Source of the DNA: Pezicula radicicola | Taxonomy: Eukaryota > Ascomycota > Leotiomycetes > Helotiales > Dermateaceae | Length of the DNA: 64,000 nucleotides | Assembly: GCA_003008705.1 (NCBI GenBank) | Contig: PDUO01000024.1 | Location: 747,120 to 811,119 of the forward strand | Reading direction: 5' to 3' | Part shown: piece by piece, positions 17,027 through 30,138 of the stretch | Position numbering within the stretch: position 1 is the first letter of the stretch | Layout: the number at the start of each line of letters is the position of its first letter | Notes under the pieces: generated by a model | What the model was told of the DNA's origin: nothing | Database searches by the model: none | The model's input: the letters and a program-made list of their open reading frames with translations, nothing else | Made by a program: the position numbers and the translations under genes

Positions 17027-20000
17027 ATGTCGTCGCCGTCGCACCGAAGACAGCGCAGTTCCCAATCTGCCACTCCAAAACGATCGTCCGCTCGAAATGC
17101 AGTGCAAAGCAGCCCGCCAGACCCCTCATCCCAACTCCAAGGCGAGGCTTCACAGCGAAGCAACCGAGGCCTTACTCCAAGTAATCGAGCACCGCCCCCC
17201 TCTTCATCTCCCATGTTCTTCCAGTCTTCGCCAGCGGACCGAGATGCGAATCGAAGTGCTAGGGATGTCAGCTCGCCTTTGAGGCACTTGACAAACTCCC
17301 AAACCACGCAGCAGAATGGCGACTCGCAATCCCAAGGTGACCGTACACCCAGAGCCAGTGCCCAACTGCTTGGAGGTCAGTAACTGCCTAGTGTTCGAGG
17401 TACTTCATACTAATTGCTCTTAGTATCATCTCCTATGCACTACGCATCAAGCTCCGTTGGAGGTGCGGCTACCCCACGTCCGCTCAATGACCTCCGCAGC
17501 GACCTTCGTAGTGATAGCACTGGCATGTTTGTCGGATCATCGCGCGATGGGCCTTCAAGAAGAAACATAAACAGGCGGACAGATCTCGGATCTGACATCC
17601 ATAACACCCCTCGTGGTCGTCATCGAATTTTTGTTGACGAAGCTGGCAATATCACAAAGGAGAGCACTAATGAGCACTCGGATGCTCCTACTCACTCAAA
17701 CCTTGATCCGACGACATCTGATGCCGAAGCCATGGGCGGAAGTCGCTCCGATGAGTATGTTTGGGGTACTAATATCTCTATACATGATTCTTTTGTCACG
17801 TTCAAAGATTTCCTTCGAAATTTTACCAAGAAGTATCGTATGTGGGCAGATGGCGTGCCAGACGAGGAGGTGACTGCTGACGAAACTGCAAACACAAAGG
17901 AATACATGGACATGATGGAGAGCATGTTGACCATGGGTCTGAGCAGCCTTAACCTGGACATGCGCAATCTTAAAGTTTACCCTAAAACGAGAAAATTTTG
18001 GCAGCAGGTACAGGATTACCCCCAAGAATTGATTCCTATTATGGATCAATGCATCAAAGATATCATGATTGATGTTGTAGCCGAGGGGCGGATGACGAGA
18101 CAACGCGCTTCCCAAAGTTCTGCTGGCCAGGCTTCACAACGTAGCAGGGTATTAAGCTCGGAGCCACCGGTCCCCAGCTCGGATCTTCCTGAGCCCAACT
18201 CAGATTTACCTCAGCAACGAGAGGGCGAGGTTGACTGGATCATGTTGGCTTCATCATATAACTACATGGTCCGTCCGTTTGGCCTCGACGCTACTGTCAA
18301 TATGAGAGATCTGAATCCTTCCGGTATGCAGACTTTAATTCCCACCGCTCCGACTCACAATACTAATTGTCCTTACAGATGTCGACAAAATGATTTCACT
18401 GAAGGGCCTCGTTATTCGCACAAGCCCAATTATGCCTGACATGGAAAGAGCCTTTTTCAAATGTCAAGTTTGTGGCCACACCAGTGACCCCTTGATCGAG
18501 CAAGGCAAGATTGCCGAACCAACTGTGTGCCCTCGAGAAGTGTGCAGATCACCAAACTCGATGCAAATTGTACACAATCGTTGTATTTTCAAAGACAAGC
18601 AAGTAATCAAACTCCAAGAGACACCCGATTCTGTCCCAGCTGGTCAAACTCCGCACTCACTTACCATGATTGCACACGACACCTTAGTGGATATGTGCAA
18701 AGCTGGTGACAGGGTAGAGATTACTGGAATGTTTAAAGCTATGCCCGTTAGAGTCAACCCACGTCAGCGGACGCTGAAAAGTATCATGAAGACCTACATT
18801 GATATTCTGCATATACAAAAAGTCGACAAGAAGCGCATGGGAATTGATGTGTCAACTGTCGAAGAGGAGATTTCGGAAGATGTATCGAACATTGAGCAGA
18901 CCAGAAAGGTGTCGGAAGAGGAAGAACAAAAAATAAAGGAGACGGCGGCTAGGCCCGATATCTATGAACTTCTTTCCCGGTCGCTCGCACCCAGTATCTA
19001 CGAAATGGACGACGTCAAGAAGGGCATACTTCTCCAACTATTTGGAGGCACGAACAAGTCTTTCGAAAAGGGGGGAAGTCCTAAGTATCGAGGGGATATC
19101 AACATCCTACTATGTGGTGATCCTTCGACATCAAAGTCGCAGATCTTGTCATACGTGCATAGAATTGCGCCTCGAGGTGTATACACTAGTGGCAAGGGAT
19201 CGTCCGCTGTTGGTCTCACAGCCTATGTCACCAGAGACCCAGAAACACGGCAACTCGTGCTTGAGTCCGGTGCGCTTGTGTTGTCTGATGGCGGTCTTTG
19301 TTGCATAGACGAGTTTGACAAAATGTCTGACGCAACTCGGTCGGTTTTGCACGAAGTGATGGAGCAACAGACTGTATCCATTGCTAAGGCAGGTATCATA
19401 ACAACATTAAACGCCAGAACGAGTATTCTTGCGTCGGCCAACCCTATTGGAAGCAAGTACAACCCCAACCTACCAGTACCTCAGAATATTGATCTCCCGC
19501 CCACGTTACTGTCCAGATTTGATTTGGTTTATCTCATCCTTGATCGCATTGATGAAACAAATGACAGGCGTCTCGCAAGACATCTGCTCAGTATGTATTT
19601 GGATGATAAGCCGCAGAGCGCGATGGGAGGAGAGATTTTGGTAAGCACTCAGTTGTGTAGAATGATTGACCACAGCTAATCAACTATAGCCTATCGAATT
19701 TTTGACCTCATACATTTCCTATGCCCGTGCCACTTGCCAGCCAAAGATCAGTGCGGAAGCCTCTAAGGAGCTCGTCAATGCCTACGTGGAGATGCGAAAG
19801 CTCGGAGAAGATGTCAGAGCCGCAGAACGTCGAATCACTGCCACCACTCGACAACTCGAGTCCATGATCAGACTGTCGGAGGCACACGCAAAGATGCGAT
19901 TGTCTGATACAGTCACAGCAGATGATGTTACGGAAGCGGTTCGTCTCATCAAATCGGCTCTGAAGCAAGCGGCTACGGATGCGCGAACTGGTCTTATTGA

Positions 20001-20277
20001 CATGAGCTTGCTTACCGAAGGCACTAGTGCCAGCGAGCGACGCAGATTGGCGGACTTGAAGACAGCGATCCTGAGTCTGCTTGATGAGATGACAAGACAG
20101 GGTCAGGCTGCTCGCTATAGTGAAGTCATTCGACGACTTGGAGAGCAGAGCAGTATTCAAGTTGATGGAGCTGAATTCGGTGAGGCAATTAGAATCTTGG
20201 AACAGGAGGGTAGCATTATGGTTCTTGGCGAGGGTGCTAGGAGGAGCATCAGACGGGTTACCAGCACTGGAGCATAA
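17027..20277 (+). CDS. mcm4: DNA replication licensing factor MCM4
   Basis: Subunit of the hexameric MCM2-7 replicative helicase, nuclear, 1032 aa. Exons are 17027..17375, 17424..18323, 18379..19640 and 19690..20277. Residues 1-230 are Ser/Pro/Arg-rich and disordered, with SP/TP sites as in other Mcm4 tails targeted by DDK/CDK. The zinc finger has Cys445, 448, 467 and 472. Walker A is GDPSTSKSQ (about 663-671), Walker B is CIDEFDKM (about 725-732) and the arginine finger is SRFD (Arg796). The C-terminal winged-helix region ends RRVTSTGA. Start ATG 17027 follows a C/A-rich leader and begins the Ser-rich tail. Length and domain order fit fungal Mcm4. Confidence 0.96.
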
Positions 20278-21316
20278 GGATGTCAAGTTGGTGTAGAGGA
20301 ATGTTTTGAATGACTAGGAGGTTGTTTTTGAGTAGAGAGGTGGCGTTGAGCGTTGACGACTGTGGACTCGTGTTTGAGATATGAAATAATGATAGATGAT
20401 GCGATACCAAAGGACTACAAGGCAATAATTCCTAATGAACGTCGGTACTCAATCCGATAAACATAAATGCTGTACGTGAGGAGTTGTACTTGAGTACAGC
20501 AGGCAAGATTCACATTTGTTGTGGTCCCATCGCCTGGTGGACCAAAAAGCGGCACCTTTCCGCGATACGGTAGTGAAGTGATACATGAGAATATACGAAG
20601 TATATGCCTGAGCTGTTGACATAGTGTTCCTTAACTCGACTATGCCTTGTTGTCTTGTTTTTGTGTGGGAAGCATATTGGCTACCTATCCTAGTGTCGTT
20701 TTCTGCAGCTGCCATTTCGTCGTTTGGTGTCTGGTGTCGTTTTGTGGTTTGTTTTCAACCCCCGATAAGAAATCTTATCGAGATCTAGTCCTCCAGTAGT
20801 GCGCTACAGCCGGACTCGTGCGGCATTATGGCCTTCTTATTGGTCAGTCTATCAATATCGCATGGGCACCCCAGTCGCATTTCTCGTGACACACCAAAAG
20901 CTCCGCCTTGTGATTGTGCTTGTGCTTGTGCTTGTTTGCTTTTTTGCTCCGTTCTGGTGTTGTCCCTCTGATATCTGCATATCTGCAAGACAAATTCTGG
21001 TGAGCCTCCTCTTCTCTCTACTCCAATTAATTCGTATTCATAATTCCCTCTTTTCCTTCATTCGAATCATTTCTTCTGCAACCTTCTCCACAGCCTTATC
21101 TTGGGCCAAAATACACGGATATACCCAGCATTTTAGGACTAGTTCACAACTCCCATATACCGCCTGCCACGGAAAAACTTGTTGGCTCGAGTTTTTCCCC
21201 GACTGTCGTATGGCATCCTCATGCTAATCGTTCAAGACCTTACAGACAGACAGAATCCAGGCGCCCTCCGACGTTTCGAATCGCATCGAGAACGCGTGCG
21301 CCCAGGCCAGATTATC
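20278..21316. other. Intergenic region between MCM4 and VTC4
   Basis: No gene is supported; an open frame at 20799-21227 is C/T-rich leader sequence without motifs. The last 300 nt are probably the 5' UTR of the VTC4 gene. One ACGCGT lies just upstream of that ATG, but alone it is not informative. Confidence 0.4.
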
Positions 21317-23861
21317 ATGAAGTTCGGCGAGCAACTCCGCACGAGCATCATCAAGGAGTACCAATGGTACTACATTGCCTATGACGAGTTGAAGGCGCTC
21401 CTGAGGCCTACCTACGAGCCTCAGCCTACGAGTTCCAACGGCGGCAGGAATGGCAAAGGGAAGAAGAGGGAATGGACCGAGGAGAATGAGACCAACTTCA
21501 TTGAGCGGATGGAGGCTGAGTTGGACAAGGTGCATACGAAGCAGAAGGTCAAGGCCATCGAAATTGGTCGACGTATTGCTAGTTCCGACAAGGAAGTGAA
21601 GGAGGTTGTGTCCAGGCTGGAACAACGAGGTCCTGGCGACAGCGATGGTCCCACTGAGGAGGATTTCATGCTGCTTGAGGAGGACTTGAGCGACATTATT
21701 GCCGACGTCCACGACTTAGCAAAGTTCGTGCAGTTAAACTATACCGGATTCCAGAAGATTATCAAGAAGCATGATGTAGGTCTACGCTGGTGTGGAGGGG
21801 TAGTAGTAGGGACGCATGACTGACTGAACAGAAAATAACTAATTGGCATCTCAAGCCTGTCTTTGCGACTCGTCTAAAGGCAAAACCATTCTTCAAGGAC
21901 AACTACGATGCGGATATTGTTAAACTGTCGAGGCTCTATGATATTGTAAGGACAAGAGGCAATCCGGTAAAAGGTGATAGTGCAGCAGGTGGAAGCCAAT
22001 CGGCTTTCATCCGAAACACAACCAAATACTGGGTGCACCCTGACAATATCACCGAGTTAAAGCTCATTATCTTAAAGGTACGTATAGCCTTTAGTTCCAA
22101 CTATCTATGCTCACCATTCACAGCATCTTCCCGTGCTTGTTTTCAACGCAAGCAAAGAATTCGAGGAAAAAGACTCTGCCATTACCTCCATTTACTATGA
22201 TAATCCGGAGACATGGGAATTATATGAGGGGCGATTGAAGAAGACCGAAGGTGCTGAAGCTATTCGTTTAAGATGGTATGGTGACATGGATACTGAGACG
22301 ATCTTTGTGGAGCGAAAGACACACAGAGAAGACTGGACTGGTGAAAAGTCTGTCAAGGCTCGGTTTGCCATCAAGGAAAAACTCGTCAATGATTTCATGG
22401 CCGGTAAGGTCCTGCCGGACAAGGTATTCGAAAAGGCTCGCAAAGACGGCAAGAAGCCTGAAAAGGTGATTGCGCAAGATGAGAGGCTTGCCAAGGAGGT
22501 TCAATATTCAGTATTGAAGAAGGGCTATCAACCAGTGTGTAGATCCTTTTACAACAGGACTGCCTTCCAACTGCCTGCCGACGCCAGAGTTCGTATCTCC
22601 CTCGACACTGAGCTGACTATGGTTCGTGAAGACAACATGGATGGAAGACAGAGATCAGGAGATAACTGGCGCCGGATGGATATTGGTATCGACTGGCCGT
22701 TCTCTCAATTACCTGCCGAGGATATTGAGCGTTTCCCATACGCTGTACTCGAAGTGAAACTTCAAACTCAAGTTGGCCAAGAGCCACCAGAGTGGATTCG
22801 GGAGCTCATCGCTAGTCATCTTGTCGAAGCCGTTCCCAAGTTCTCAAAGTTCATCCATGGTTGCGCGACCATGTTCCCAGATCGCATCAACCTCCTTCCC
22901 TTCTGGATGCCACAGATGAACGTCGACATTCGCAAGCCCATCACACACCAGTTTGGTATTCAACGCCCCGGGCACTCGTATAGTTTGTCAACAAGTGATG
23001 ACGACGCTGATGAGTCTGACGATGACGAGGAGTACGAATCTCAAGATTCAACAATTCACGAATCCGCCGACGAGACCAACGTCAACCGCCTCCGCCAAGC
23101 CCGTGAACCGCTGGAACGCAGCCGCAGTGATTTCCGCGCCCCCGGAAATAGCTTGGATATTGAAGAACAACTTTCTTCTATGTCTCTCAACGAAGATTAC
23201 CCATTATATGATTCAGACGAAGAAGACGACGAGGAGAACGCCATTGCAGAAGCCCGTCGTGTTGGTGGATGGACTTATTACTCCAAGGTCCTGAAGCAGC
23301 ACGTGAAACTGACAGGCGAGCGTACAATAAATGCCGTTCACTCTATCCTGAAGCCCACGCCAATACCATCCGGTGGTACGTTGGCGCCTTTGGACAGCAG
23401 TAAAATTCAGAATAGGTGTTTTAAAGCTCCCAAAGGCAAGAAGATCCATGTCCCTGTTCGGGTTGAGCCAAAGGTGTACTTTGCTGCTGAGCGAACTTTC
23501 TTGTCTTGGGTAAGTCCTCTCCAGTTTTTTGTTCTCTCACTCTATCGTTGAGACCCTCTACTAACATAAGAATAAGCTCGAGTTCTCAATCTACATCGGC
23601 ACCATCGCCGCAACTCTCCTGAACTTCGGCGCCAAACCAAGTCGTATCTCTTTCATTGCCGCAGGCGCCTTCTCCCTTGTTGCTATTTTGTCTCTGCTTT
23701 ATAGTGTAGGTATATATCTTTGGAGGAGTAATTCAATTAGAGCACGAAAGGCGATCAAGTATCACGATCGCGTTGGGCCGACAGTACTTTGTGTGGCACT
23801 CTTCGTGGCGGTTTTCTTGAATGCAGGGTTTGAGTTGAATGCTAGGGGGTATATTGGGTAG
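21317..23861 (+). CDS. Vacuolar transporter chaperone, VTC4-like polyphosphate polymerase
   Basis: A 791-aa protein with exons 21317..21775, 21832..22077, 22124..23509 and 23577..23861. The N-terminal SPX domain ([20 protein letters not shown] to about residue 155) senses inositol pyrophosphates. The central VTC tunnel domain carries the basic catalytic residues: AIRLRWYG, the Lys in [10 protein letters not shown], and KARFAIKEK. An acidic Ser/Asp-rich linker follows. The C-terminus has three membrane helices of the DUF202 type ([18 protein letters not shown] onward). In yeast the VTC complex makes polyphosphate from ATP and moves it into the vacuole; the conserved catalytic residues favour the Vtc4 catalytic subunit over Vtc2/3, but this is not certain. 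The start at 21317 matches the invariant SPX beginning. Confidence 0.92.
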
Positions 23862-24680
23862 GTAGTATGAAGTACTGAGGTCAAAAGGTTAAATCGTGGG
23901 GAGAGAAGTTTGTTTTGAAAACGAAAGTGGTCGGATGTGATTACCTGCCTGTAATATCTACCTGCTTACTCGCTGGTTGATTTGTATTGATGACGGGTTG
24001 CCTGTATAAAAGAAACTACAGGCTATGAGCTGCGCATATTGTACCTACATAGCGAAGGCAGGAGCAGTACAAGCTTTGCTTGTAAACTATTGCACTAAAT
24101 ATACACTTTTCTTTTTGTTCTATATTTGGTGTTGGGGTTCATCACTTTGTGATCTGCCGAGGAACTTATAGATCGCTTAATTTTACACATCTTACAAGAA
24201 GTAGTGCTAAAGGAACACACGTTATGTATGCTGGCTAAGCAAGTTATTTTAAGTCAAGTTATCTAAGATAAGTATAAAGACACAAGAAACGTATTAGTTT
24301 AAGAATACAATTAATTGATTAGATTACATTATTATCTATCCTATCCTATTCTTCTCTCTTTCTTTCCATTAACTAATTCTATTTCAACTCCGACCTCGAC
24401 TTTCTACGTGCCTATTCAGGTAACAAACTAGGAAAACCTTCTTTAAGGATTGAAAAAAAAAGACCTAATTCCACGTTTTATGTTTCTCGTTTCTAATCCT
24501 ACTTTATCTTGTTTGTTGTTTTCTTATGTTGTATTATTTTGTTTTGTTTTTCTTTCATTCTGATGGATTCTATTTTTGAGCTGGTTTCTTTTTGGTGTGG
24601 GGATGGTGGGTGGTGAGTGGTGATTGGTGTTGATAGCATAGTAGTGCTCGATCTTTTCTTTCATAGCGGTTTTGAATAAT
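23862..24680. other. Intergenic region downstream of VTC4
   Basis: AT-rich sequence with no gene seen. It holds the 3' ends of two convergent genes. Confidence 0.4.
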
Positions 24681-24707
24681 CCTCCTCCTCCTCCTCCTCC
24701 TCCTCCT
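24681..24707. repeat. (CCT)9 microsatellite
   Basis: Nine perfect CCT units lie just outside the 3' end of the Thr-rich hypothetical gene on the minus strand. Confidence 0.95.
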
Positions 24708-24747
24708 ACCATTCCCGTCTCAGGTATCTATATCGATTTCAATCAAT

Positions 24748-25347
24748 TCAATCATCCGTATCCATACCCATCTCTATCTCAATCATTTGTCCCGTACAAT
24801 AACTATCTAAGTAAGGGTTCCACTCTGACCATTTCTCGGTTCTGATGATTTTGGCTTTTGGGTAGTTTCTTGTGCCAGGTTTTGATGGTGTTATTGGTGT
24901 TGGTGTTGGTGTTGGGGTTCGTGGGGTTGTGGGCGTGGTGGTGAGAGTGGTGGATGTGGGTTTTGATGTGGTGAAGAGGTTGTTGTATAAGGCTTTAAAA
25001 TTGTTGTAGAAGGAAGTTATAACTGTCTCTTCTGAAACTTTTAAGGCTTTTAATTCCGTATTATCTTTCCCCTTTCCTGTCTGGATTTCGGTTCTTGATT
25101 TTGTTGCCGTCTGAGCTGTGGCTGTAGTTGTAGTTGTAGTTGTAGATGTGGTGTTGGAGTTGATGATAGAGTTGATGTTGAAGTAGATGCTGAAGTTGCT
25201 GGTTATGGGTTTGTGGTATTCATACTCGTAGTCGTACTGGCTTTCAAGAGAAAGCTGTAGGTTTGTTGTTAGGGTATCTAGGTCCCCGAGTTGACTTTGG
25301 TCTTCGATCCATTTTTGGGTTTTTGCATAGCCTGAATAGGAGGCCAT
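24748..25347 (-). CDS. Thr-rich hypothetical protein
   Basis: A 199-aa single-exon open frame starting MASYSGYAKTQKWIEDQ. A Thr/Ala-rich stretch (about 64-83), a charged helix-like middle (about 95-125) and a Thr-Pro repeat (about 130-155) are followed by an ordered-looking end with Trp and Tyr (KWSEWNPYLDSYCTGQMI). No signal peptide or membrane segment is seen. The coding strand goes from C/A-rich at the 5' end to more G-rich at the 3' end like neighbouring genes, which supports its being real. I do not recognise a family. Confidence 0.55.
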   Translation of the reverse strand: MASYSGYAKTQKWIEDQSQLGDLDTLTTNLQLSLESQYDYEYEYHKPITSNFSIYFNINSIINSNTTSTTTTTTTATAQTATKSRTEIQTGKGKDNTELKALKVSEETVITSFYNNFKALYNNLFTTSKPTSTTLTTTPTTPRTPTPTPTPITPSKPGTRNYPKAKIIRTEKWSEWNPYLDSYCTGQMIEIEMGMDTDD

Positions 25348-27327
25348 TGTTATTTTTGGTGAATTTTAATACGGTAATAGATTATTGGGGAGTTTTGTGG
25401 TTGTGGTTGGTGGTGGGTTTTGGGTTTTGGGTTGGTAGTTGGTTGAGTGGCTGGAGAGGTGAGAGTGGGCGATTGTGTTGTTGTGGTGTTTGGGTTGGGT
25501 TGGATTGGGTTGAGTTTAGTTGGGTTGACTTTGTTAATCGGGTTTGAGTTTCTTTTAGAAGGGAAGAAGAAGGTGTGGGTGTGGGTATGCGGGATTATAT
25601 AGAAGTGCGTATTTCGAATTGGACTACGCTGCCTAGGTAGACTAAGTAGGTAGTGGGAGAAAGATTTTTAAGAATCAAAAATGAGTCAACTGGAAAATAT
25701 TTCTATGTTAGTTTAGACTGGTGGGAGCTAAGGTTATCTGTTGAGTACTAGGTTAGTTAGTTATCTCCTGGGTTTATTTCATAGCTTTTTGGGTGCACTA
25801 TTATAGAGAAATTAAGGAATCTGTTTAATTGCTTAGGTAACTTTTAATTTGCTGTTACCGATCTTTTCCTTGTAATTAGCAAATGCATGATTTTGCTCTA
25901 GTTAAATAAGTATAACTTTTCTATGTTTTAGGGTTAGAGGGCAATCTAGTACAAATAGTGTTTTTACTTAGTTAACCCTAATCACCATGGCGGCGTCTTT
26001 TCTTTAGAGAAAAGAAGAAAACAAAGTACACAATAGGGAAGAACAATTTGAAGTATGTTACTAAGACACAAAACCTTATTTTCATTTCTTAATACTCCCA
26101 TAATCTTTAAGTAGCTCGACTAGTCCTACTAATTGAACCATAGAGCGCTTATCTCTTACTACAGTACTAACGTTTTAGAATACTTTAGCTCAATATCATC
26201 ACTCTTTAAACCTACTAAACAATTAATACCTTATCTACTCCATTAATCTCAACTAGATTCTTAAGTAGAAAGCCTCTCGAGTTGTCTTTTCTTCTTCTTT
26301 TCTGTAAGGGAAGCTGATGGGAATTATGTAAGAGCTGAGACCAAGGATAGTAGTGGCGAGGTAGTTTCAGAGAAACCCTAAAACCCAAGAAGAACGACTT
26401 AGAGGCTATAATCTTAGAAAATATTCTTATGCAAAATTTCTGAGAAAACGATACGTATAAGACTAAAAGCCTAGGTTAAAACTAGTGAACATCCTTACCT
26501 AAGTTAAGCTTGTTTAATCTTTGAATTACATGCACATTGACAACAGAGCACCTTTTGACAAAATTGCTATGAAAGGCTTGCTATGCAGTGAAGTATAGTT
26601 CAGTGGAGATAGTTTATACTAGATATTTGTTTGCATATAGCCAAGGAATACTAGTAATCCGAACTAAAGTTTTAGTTATAGGTCGACTGTAGAATTTATT
26701 TTATATGAAAAGACTTGTATTTCTCTAGAAGATTCTAAGTCTAAGTCTAAGTCCAGAATACTATAAAATACTTGAGCTTAGGTTTTGATCTAATTTCTTC
26801 TCTTGGTTCCTTTTATTCCTTGTATTCCTTCCACGATATTTGAGTCAGTGCCCATTCAAAGATTCTTATTCATTTCTACTACCGAAATTGCGTCAATAGC
26901 CAATGAAGTTGTCAGTCCACTCCCCGATCGAGAAGCAAAGTTTTGCAAGTAGGTAGTAAAGAGACAAGACTCTCAAAATTTGAGGCGGAACTTGAAGGGT
27001 ATAATCGAAGGATCTGGAGTGGCGAGCTTATAGGTGCTCGCTTAAATAGTGTTACGGAAACTAAAACATGTGAGTCGCTACAGTCCTATATCATTGTGTC
27101 TTAAATCATAAATTCAGGGGCAGGTTCACATATCAAGGTCATTACTAACCTGTCGGTATGGTTTAAGTATTTCCCCAAGTACCTCTAAATAGATCTATAT
27201 ATCCAAGCGAGTATACCACCAGGCTCTAGATCATCAGAGCCTTGGTATCTATGGTTCTAACAACCCCTTCTTAAGTATCTTCTCTGATTTCTCAGTCTTA
27301 ACATAATCAATATCCTCCCTATTTTGC
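25348..27327. other. AT-rich gene-poor segment
   Basis: About 2 kb with no gene or clear transposon. It begins an AT-rich block that extends, with interruptions, to about 33.5 kb. Stop codons are frequent in all frames, as expected for decayed sequence. Confidence 0.5.
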
Positions 27328-28523
27328 TCAAAATGTACACTTCCGTAACGAAGTAATTCCGCAAAAGTGCCGGGCGCGCGCTATATCCTTCCCTTCATTC
27401 TCCTTCATATCCAACAGAACCCCCAGCGCAACTCCCTTAGTCAAATTTTTGCCATGCGTGATCTTTTGCATACTTGATCGCGTCAATAGCCTCCAAATAG
27501 TCTTATACGCTATCTGGTACTCCTTCGATCCAGGGTCAGCATCAAGTCTCGTCTCCAACACATTGAAGAGATCCTGTCCGTTGAAGCCAATGGTAGCTTC
27601 AGCACCCCAGTCTTCAGACAGTGAATCAAACAACAGAACTTTGTTCCCGTAGTACTCGACGCCGTTGAACCCACCGTTTGGTTCTTCAAGCATGCATACA
27701 CGTCGCCAAGCAAGAACTTGGCCAACATATTCCATGACGGTAACAGGTTCGACTTTGAATTCCCAATGGTAGTTGCTTGCTTTTGAGTTATCGAAACTGG
27801 TTTCCATGCAGACAGTCACGAGAGGATTCTCGCTTATTCCTCCATGGTTGGTACGGCCTTTCCAGAGTTGAATGAATAGATCATGCCTTTTATCGCCCTG
27901 TCAGTACATTTAATGGGAAGATAAATAAGTATAAAACGAAACTGTTGAGCCAACTTACCAACACTTGATAAACAGACTACCTTTCCGACTAGCAACAAAA
28001 TGATTCGCCATAACCGTTCCATACATATTAGGTACCGAAACCTCAAACGGCGAGTTAGGATCTTCAAGTTGCTTCCAGCAAATACTCTCAAGTTGACGAA
28101 TCAGAATAATTCCAACATCCATCCATACACCACCATAACGCACAAGACAAGCGCCCGTAAAAAGTCAGCACTATGCGGTCCTGTATATGGTCCGTCCATT
28201 GTACCTTTGACGAATGTTTCAGGCAGCATTTCTGCATCAACCCATTCAAATGCGTTGTTTGGTGAGCCTGGAACATTGTCTAGGACTCGGATTGACCAGG
28301 TGGGACCATTTAGACGAATCCAGTTTATGATGTTGCGTTGGCACCATGAGGGCATTGAGAGGATACCTGAGTGCCAGTATGTCCAGATGTTTTTCTCTGA
28401 GGTGATAGGGACATGTTTTGTTAGCGAGTCGAGAATCTCTTCGTCTGATCGTATGTCGAGAGCTTGGATGTGATGGAGCTCTGAACGGAATTCTTCTGGG
28501 ATGGGGAATTTTGGGTCTTGCAT
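27328..28523 (-). pseudogene. Capsular-polysaccharide-synthesis-type glycosyltransferase, frameshifted
   Basis: Reads as a nucleotide-sugar glycosyltransferase (PF05704-like, related to GT32) but in three frames. It starts at 28523 (MQDPKFPIPEEF) with the family motifs KNIWTYWHSGILSMP and GPHSADFLR. At about 28151-28158 the frame must shift to continue as GACLVRYGGVWMDVGIILIR, the donor-binding region. An intron 27898..27958 (GTAAGT..CAG) follows KGSLFIKCW, and directly after it a second one-base shift is needed to reach HDLFIQLWKGRTNHGG and then the open frame 27819..27328. Both shifts fit loss of one G from a GGGGCG string. There are no stop codons inside the separate frames, so this is either a young pseudogene or two assembly errors. 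Confidence 0.7.
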
Positions 28524-29785
28524 TTTGAAAGTAAAGTGAAGGCTTTGGATTTTAGAAGAATGACTTTATCAATTGTTGTTTGTACGAGGGATATCTCTTA
28601 CTACTAAATACCCTTCTGATGCTCCAACTGTATAGCGATGCTGACGTGAGGTCGGCTAATTTTTGATGGAGCCGCAACTGAACAAAATCTGTACTCCACC
28701 ACTCCCTACCCTTTTGACACGAGCTGTGACATGGGATTCGTTGATAACCGAATTGGCTAATTTTTAGTGTCACTTTGGACCCTTTTCTCTGAAACCTACG
28801 ATGTATGGGCGGCTTATAGGCCAAGTGTGCCAAGACATATACAAACGGGCGTCCACGTTCTCTAGCCAATTTCAAATGATGATTCGAAAATGTACTGATA
28901 AGATCCTCGTTTGTCCTAGCAGAGATGTGGCGTTTTTAGAAGCGGGTTAAGACCTTAACTAATTTCGAAACTCTTTACTCTGTAATAGAATATAAATCGT
29001 TTGCCTACACTACAATGCTGTTATTCTTCTCTATAACTGATCCGTTTAACACCTAATAAGAATAGGCAACGCATTATTTAATCTAATAAGCAAAACAACT
29101 TCAACATTAAATTACCTAATAAGATCTGTAGTTTAAAATATGTATGATACTTAACTTTTCATTGGAAACAGAATAGAAAGACAGTCAATATAAAATAAGC
29201 TCACCCGAATTAATTAATATACTTGCTATGAAAAAAAAAAGCCACTGTTAATATCTCTCTACCCAGTTGGTACTAAATCTATGAAAGAGTTGAACTAAGC
29301 CCGTATTCCTAGTTCTATATAGTAGTAAAATATTCCAGGCTTGGAGTATTTGAAAAATTTCTTTCGACGTACCTAAAGTGCCAGAATAATCCAAAATAAA
29401 CAATCGATAACGTCTTCAAGTCCGCGACTATAAGATTAAAAAAGCTTATGGATTTAGCGTAGGGGCGAGGGAAATCTATATAACTTTATGTAACACTGAG
29501 AATTACGTGGAAAATTAGTATTCGACGGTATCTATAGAAAAATTTAAGGTTGTTAAAATAGACTCTAGAAAATACAAATTTCTAGTCATCCCACGCCGCT
29601 ACATACTAAACCTTGCTCGAAAACTAGCAGTGGTTTGTAGTGACCTATTGAAATATGCTGAGAGCTTTTTGGTCGTTTCACACATGCTATGATTGTGCAT
29701 TCGCGTGGGTCTTCGGCTGATATCTTAGCCAGCTTGACGAGTGATGCTTGGGAGATCACACCGCGCATTCAGAAGATAATATCAG
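28524..29785. other. AT-rich intergenic region
   Basis: No gene is supported; frames at 28552-28875 and 29586-29768 lack motifs. The sequence from about 28960 is very AT-rich with many TAA/TTA words, consistent with degenerate repeats. Confidence 0.4.
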
Positions 29786-29787
29786 TA

Positions 29788-30136
29788 TGGTGCAGGCCAC
29801 CTAGGACAGGGGGGTAAAATTGTAGCTTAGCGCCCAACTCCCACTACTAACAACGATGATAATATAATTTTAAAGTAAATAGATCGCTATATAGGGCTTA
29901 ATAAGACCTTTTTAGCAGCGTTTTCCTTTTATGTCTCTATTGTCGGTGGAGAAATGATTTTTTTACTTACCCCTAGGTACTTAGACCTACCTAAGGCCTA
30001 ATACAAGGCATTCAGGCACTTAGGCACTTAGTATTAACCAATTTAGGTACTTATATACGGGATACGACAAAATATTTTAAGGGAAAAAAGCTTAGCACTA
30101 CCCCTATATCTCCCCTGTCCTAGGTAGCCTGCACCA
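29788..30136. mobile_element. MITE with TA target-site duplication
   Basis: The element is 349 bp. The left end TGGTGCAGGCCACCTAGG and the right end (read in reverse) TGGTGCAGGCTACCTAGG form terminal inverted repeats that continue imperfectly for about 45 nt. It is flanked by TA at 29786-29787 and 30137-30138. It has no coding capacity. The size, TA duplication and repeats fit a Tc1/mariner-derived miniature element. Interior C-to-T-like differences between the arms suggest RIP. Confidence 0.75.
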
Positions 30137-30138
30137 TA

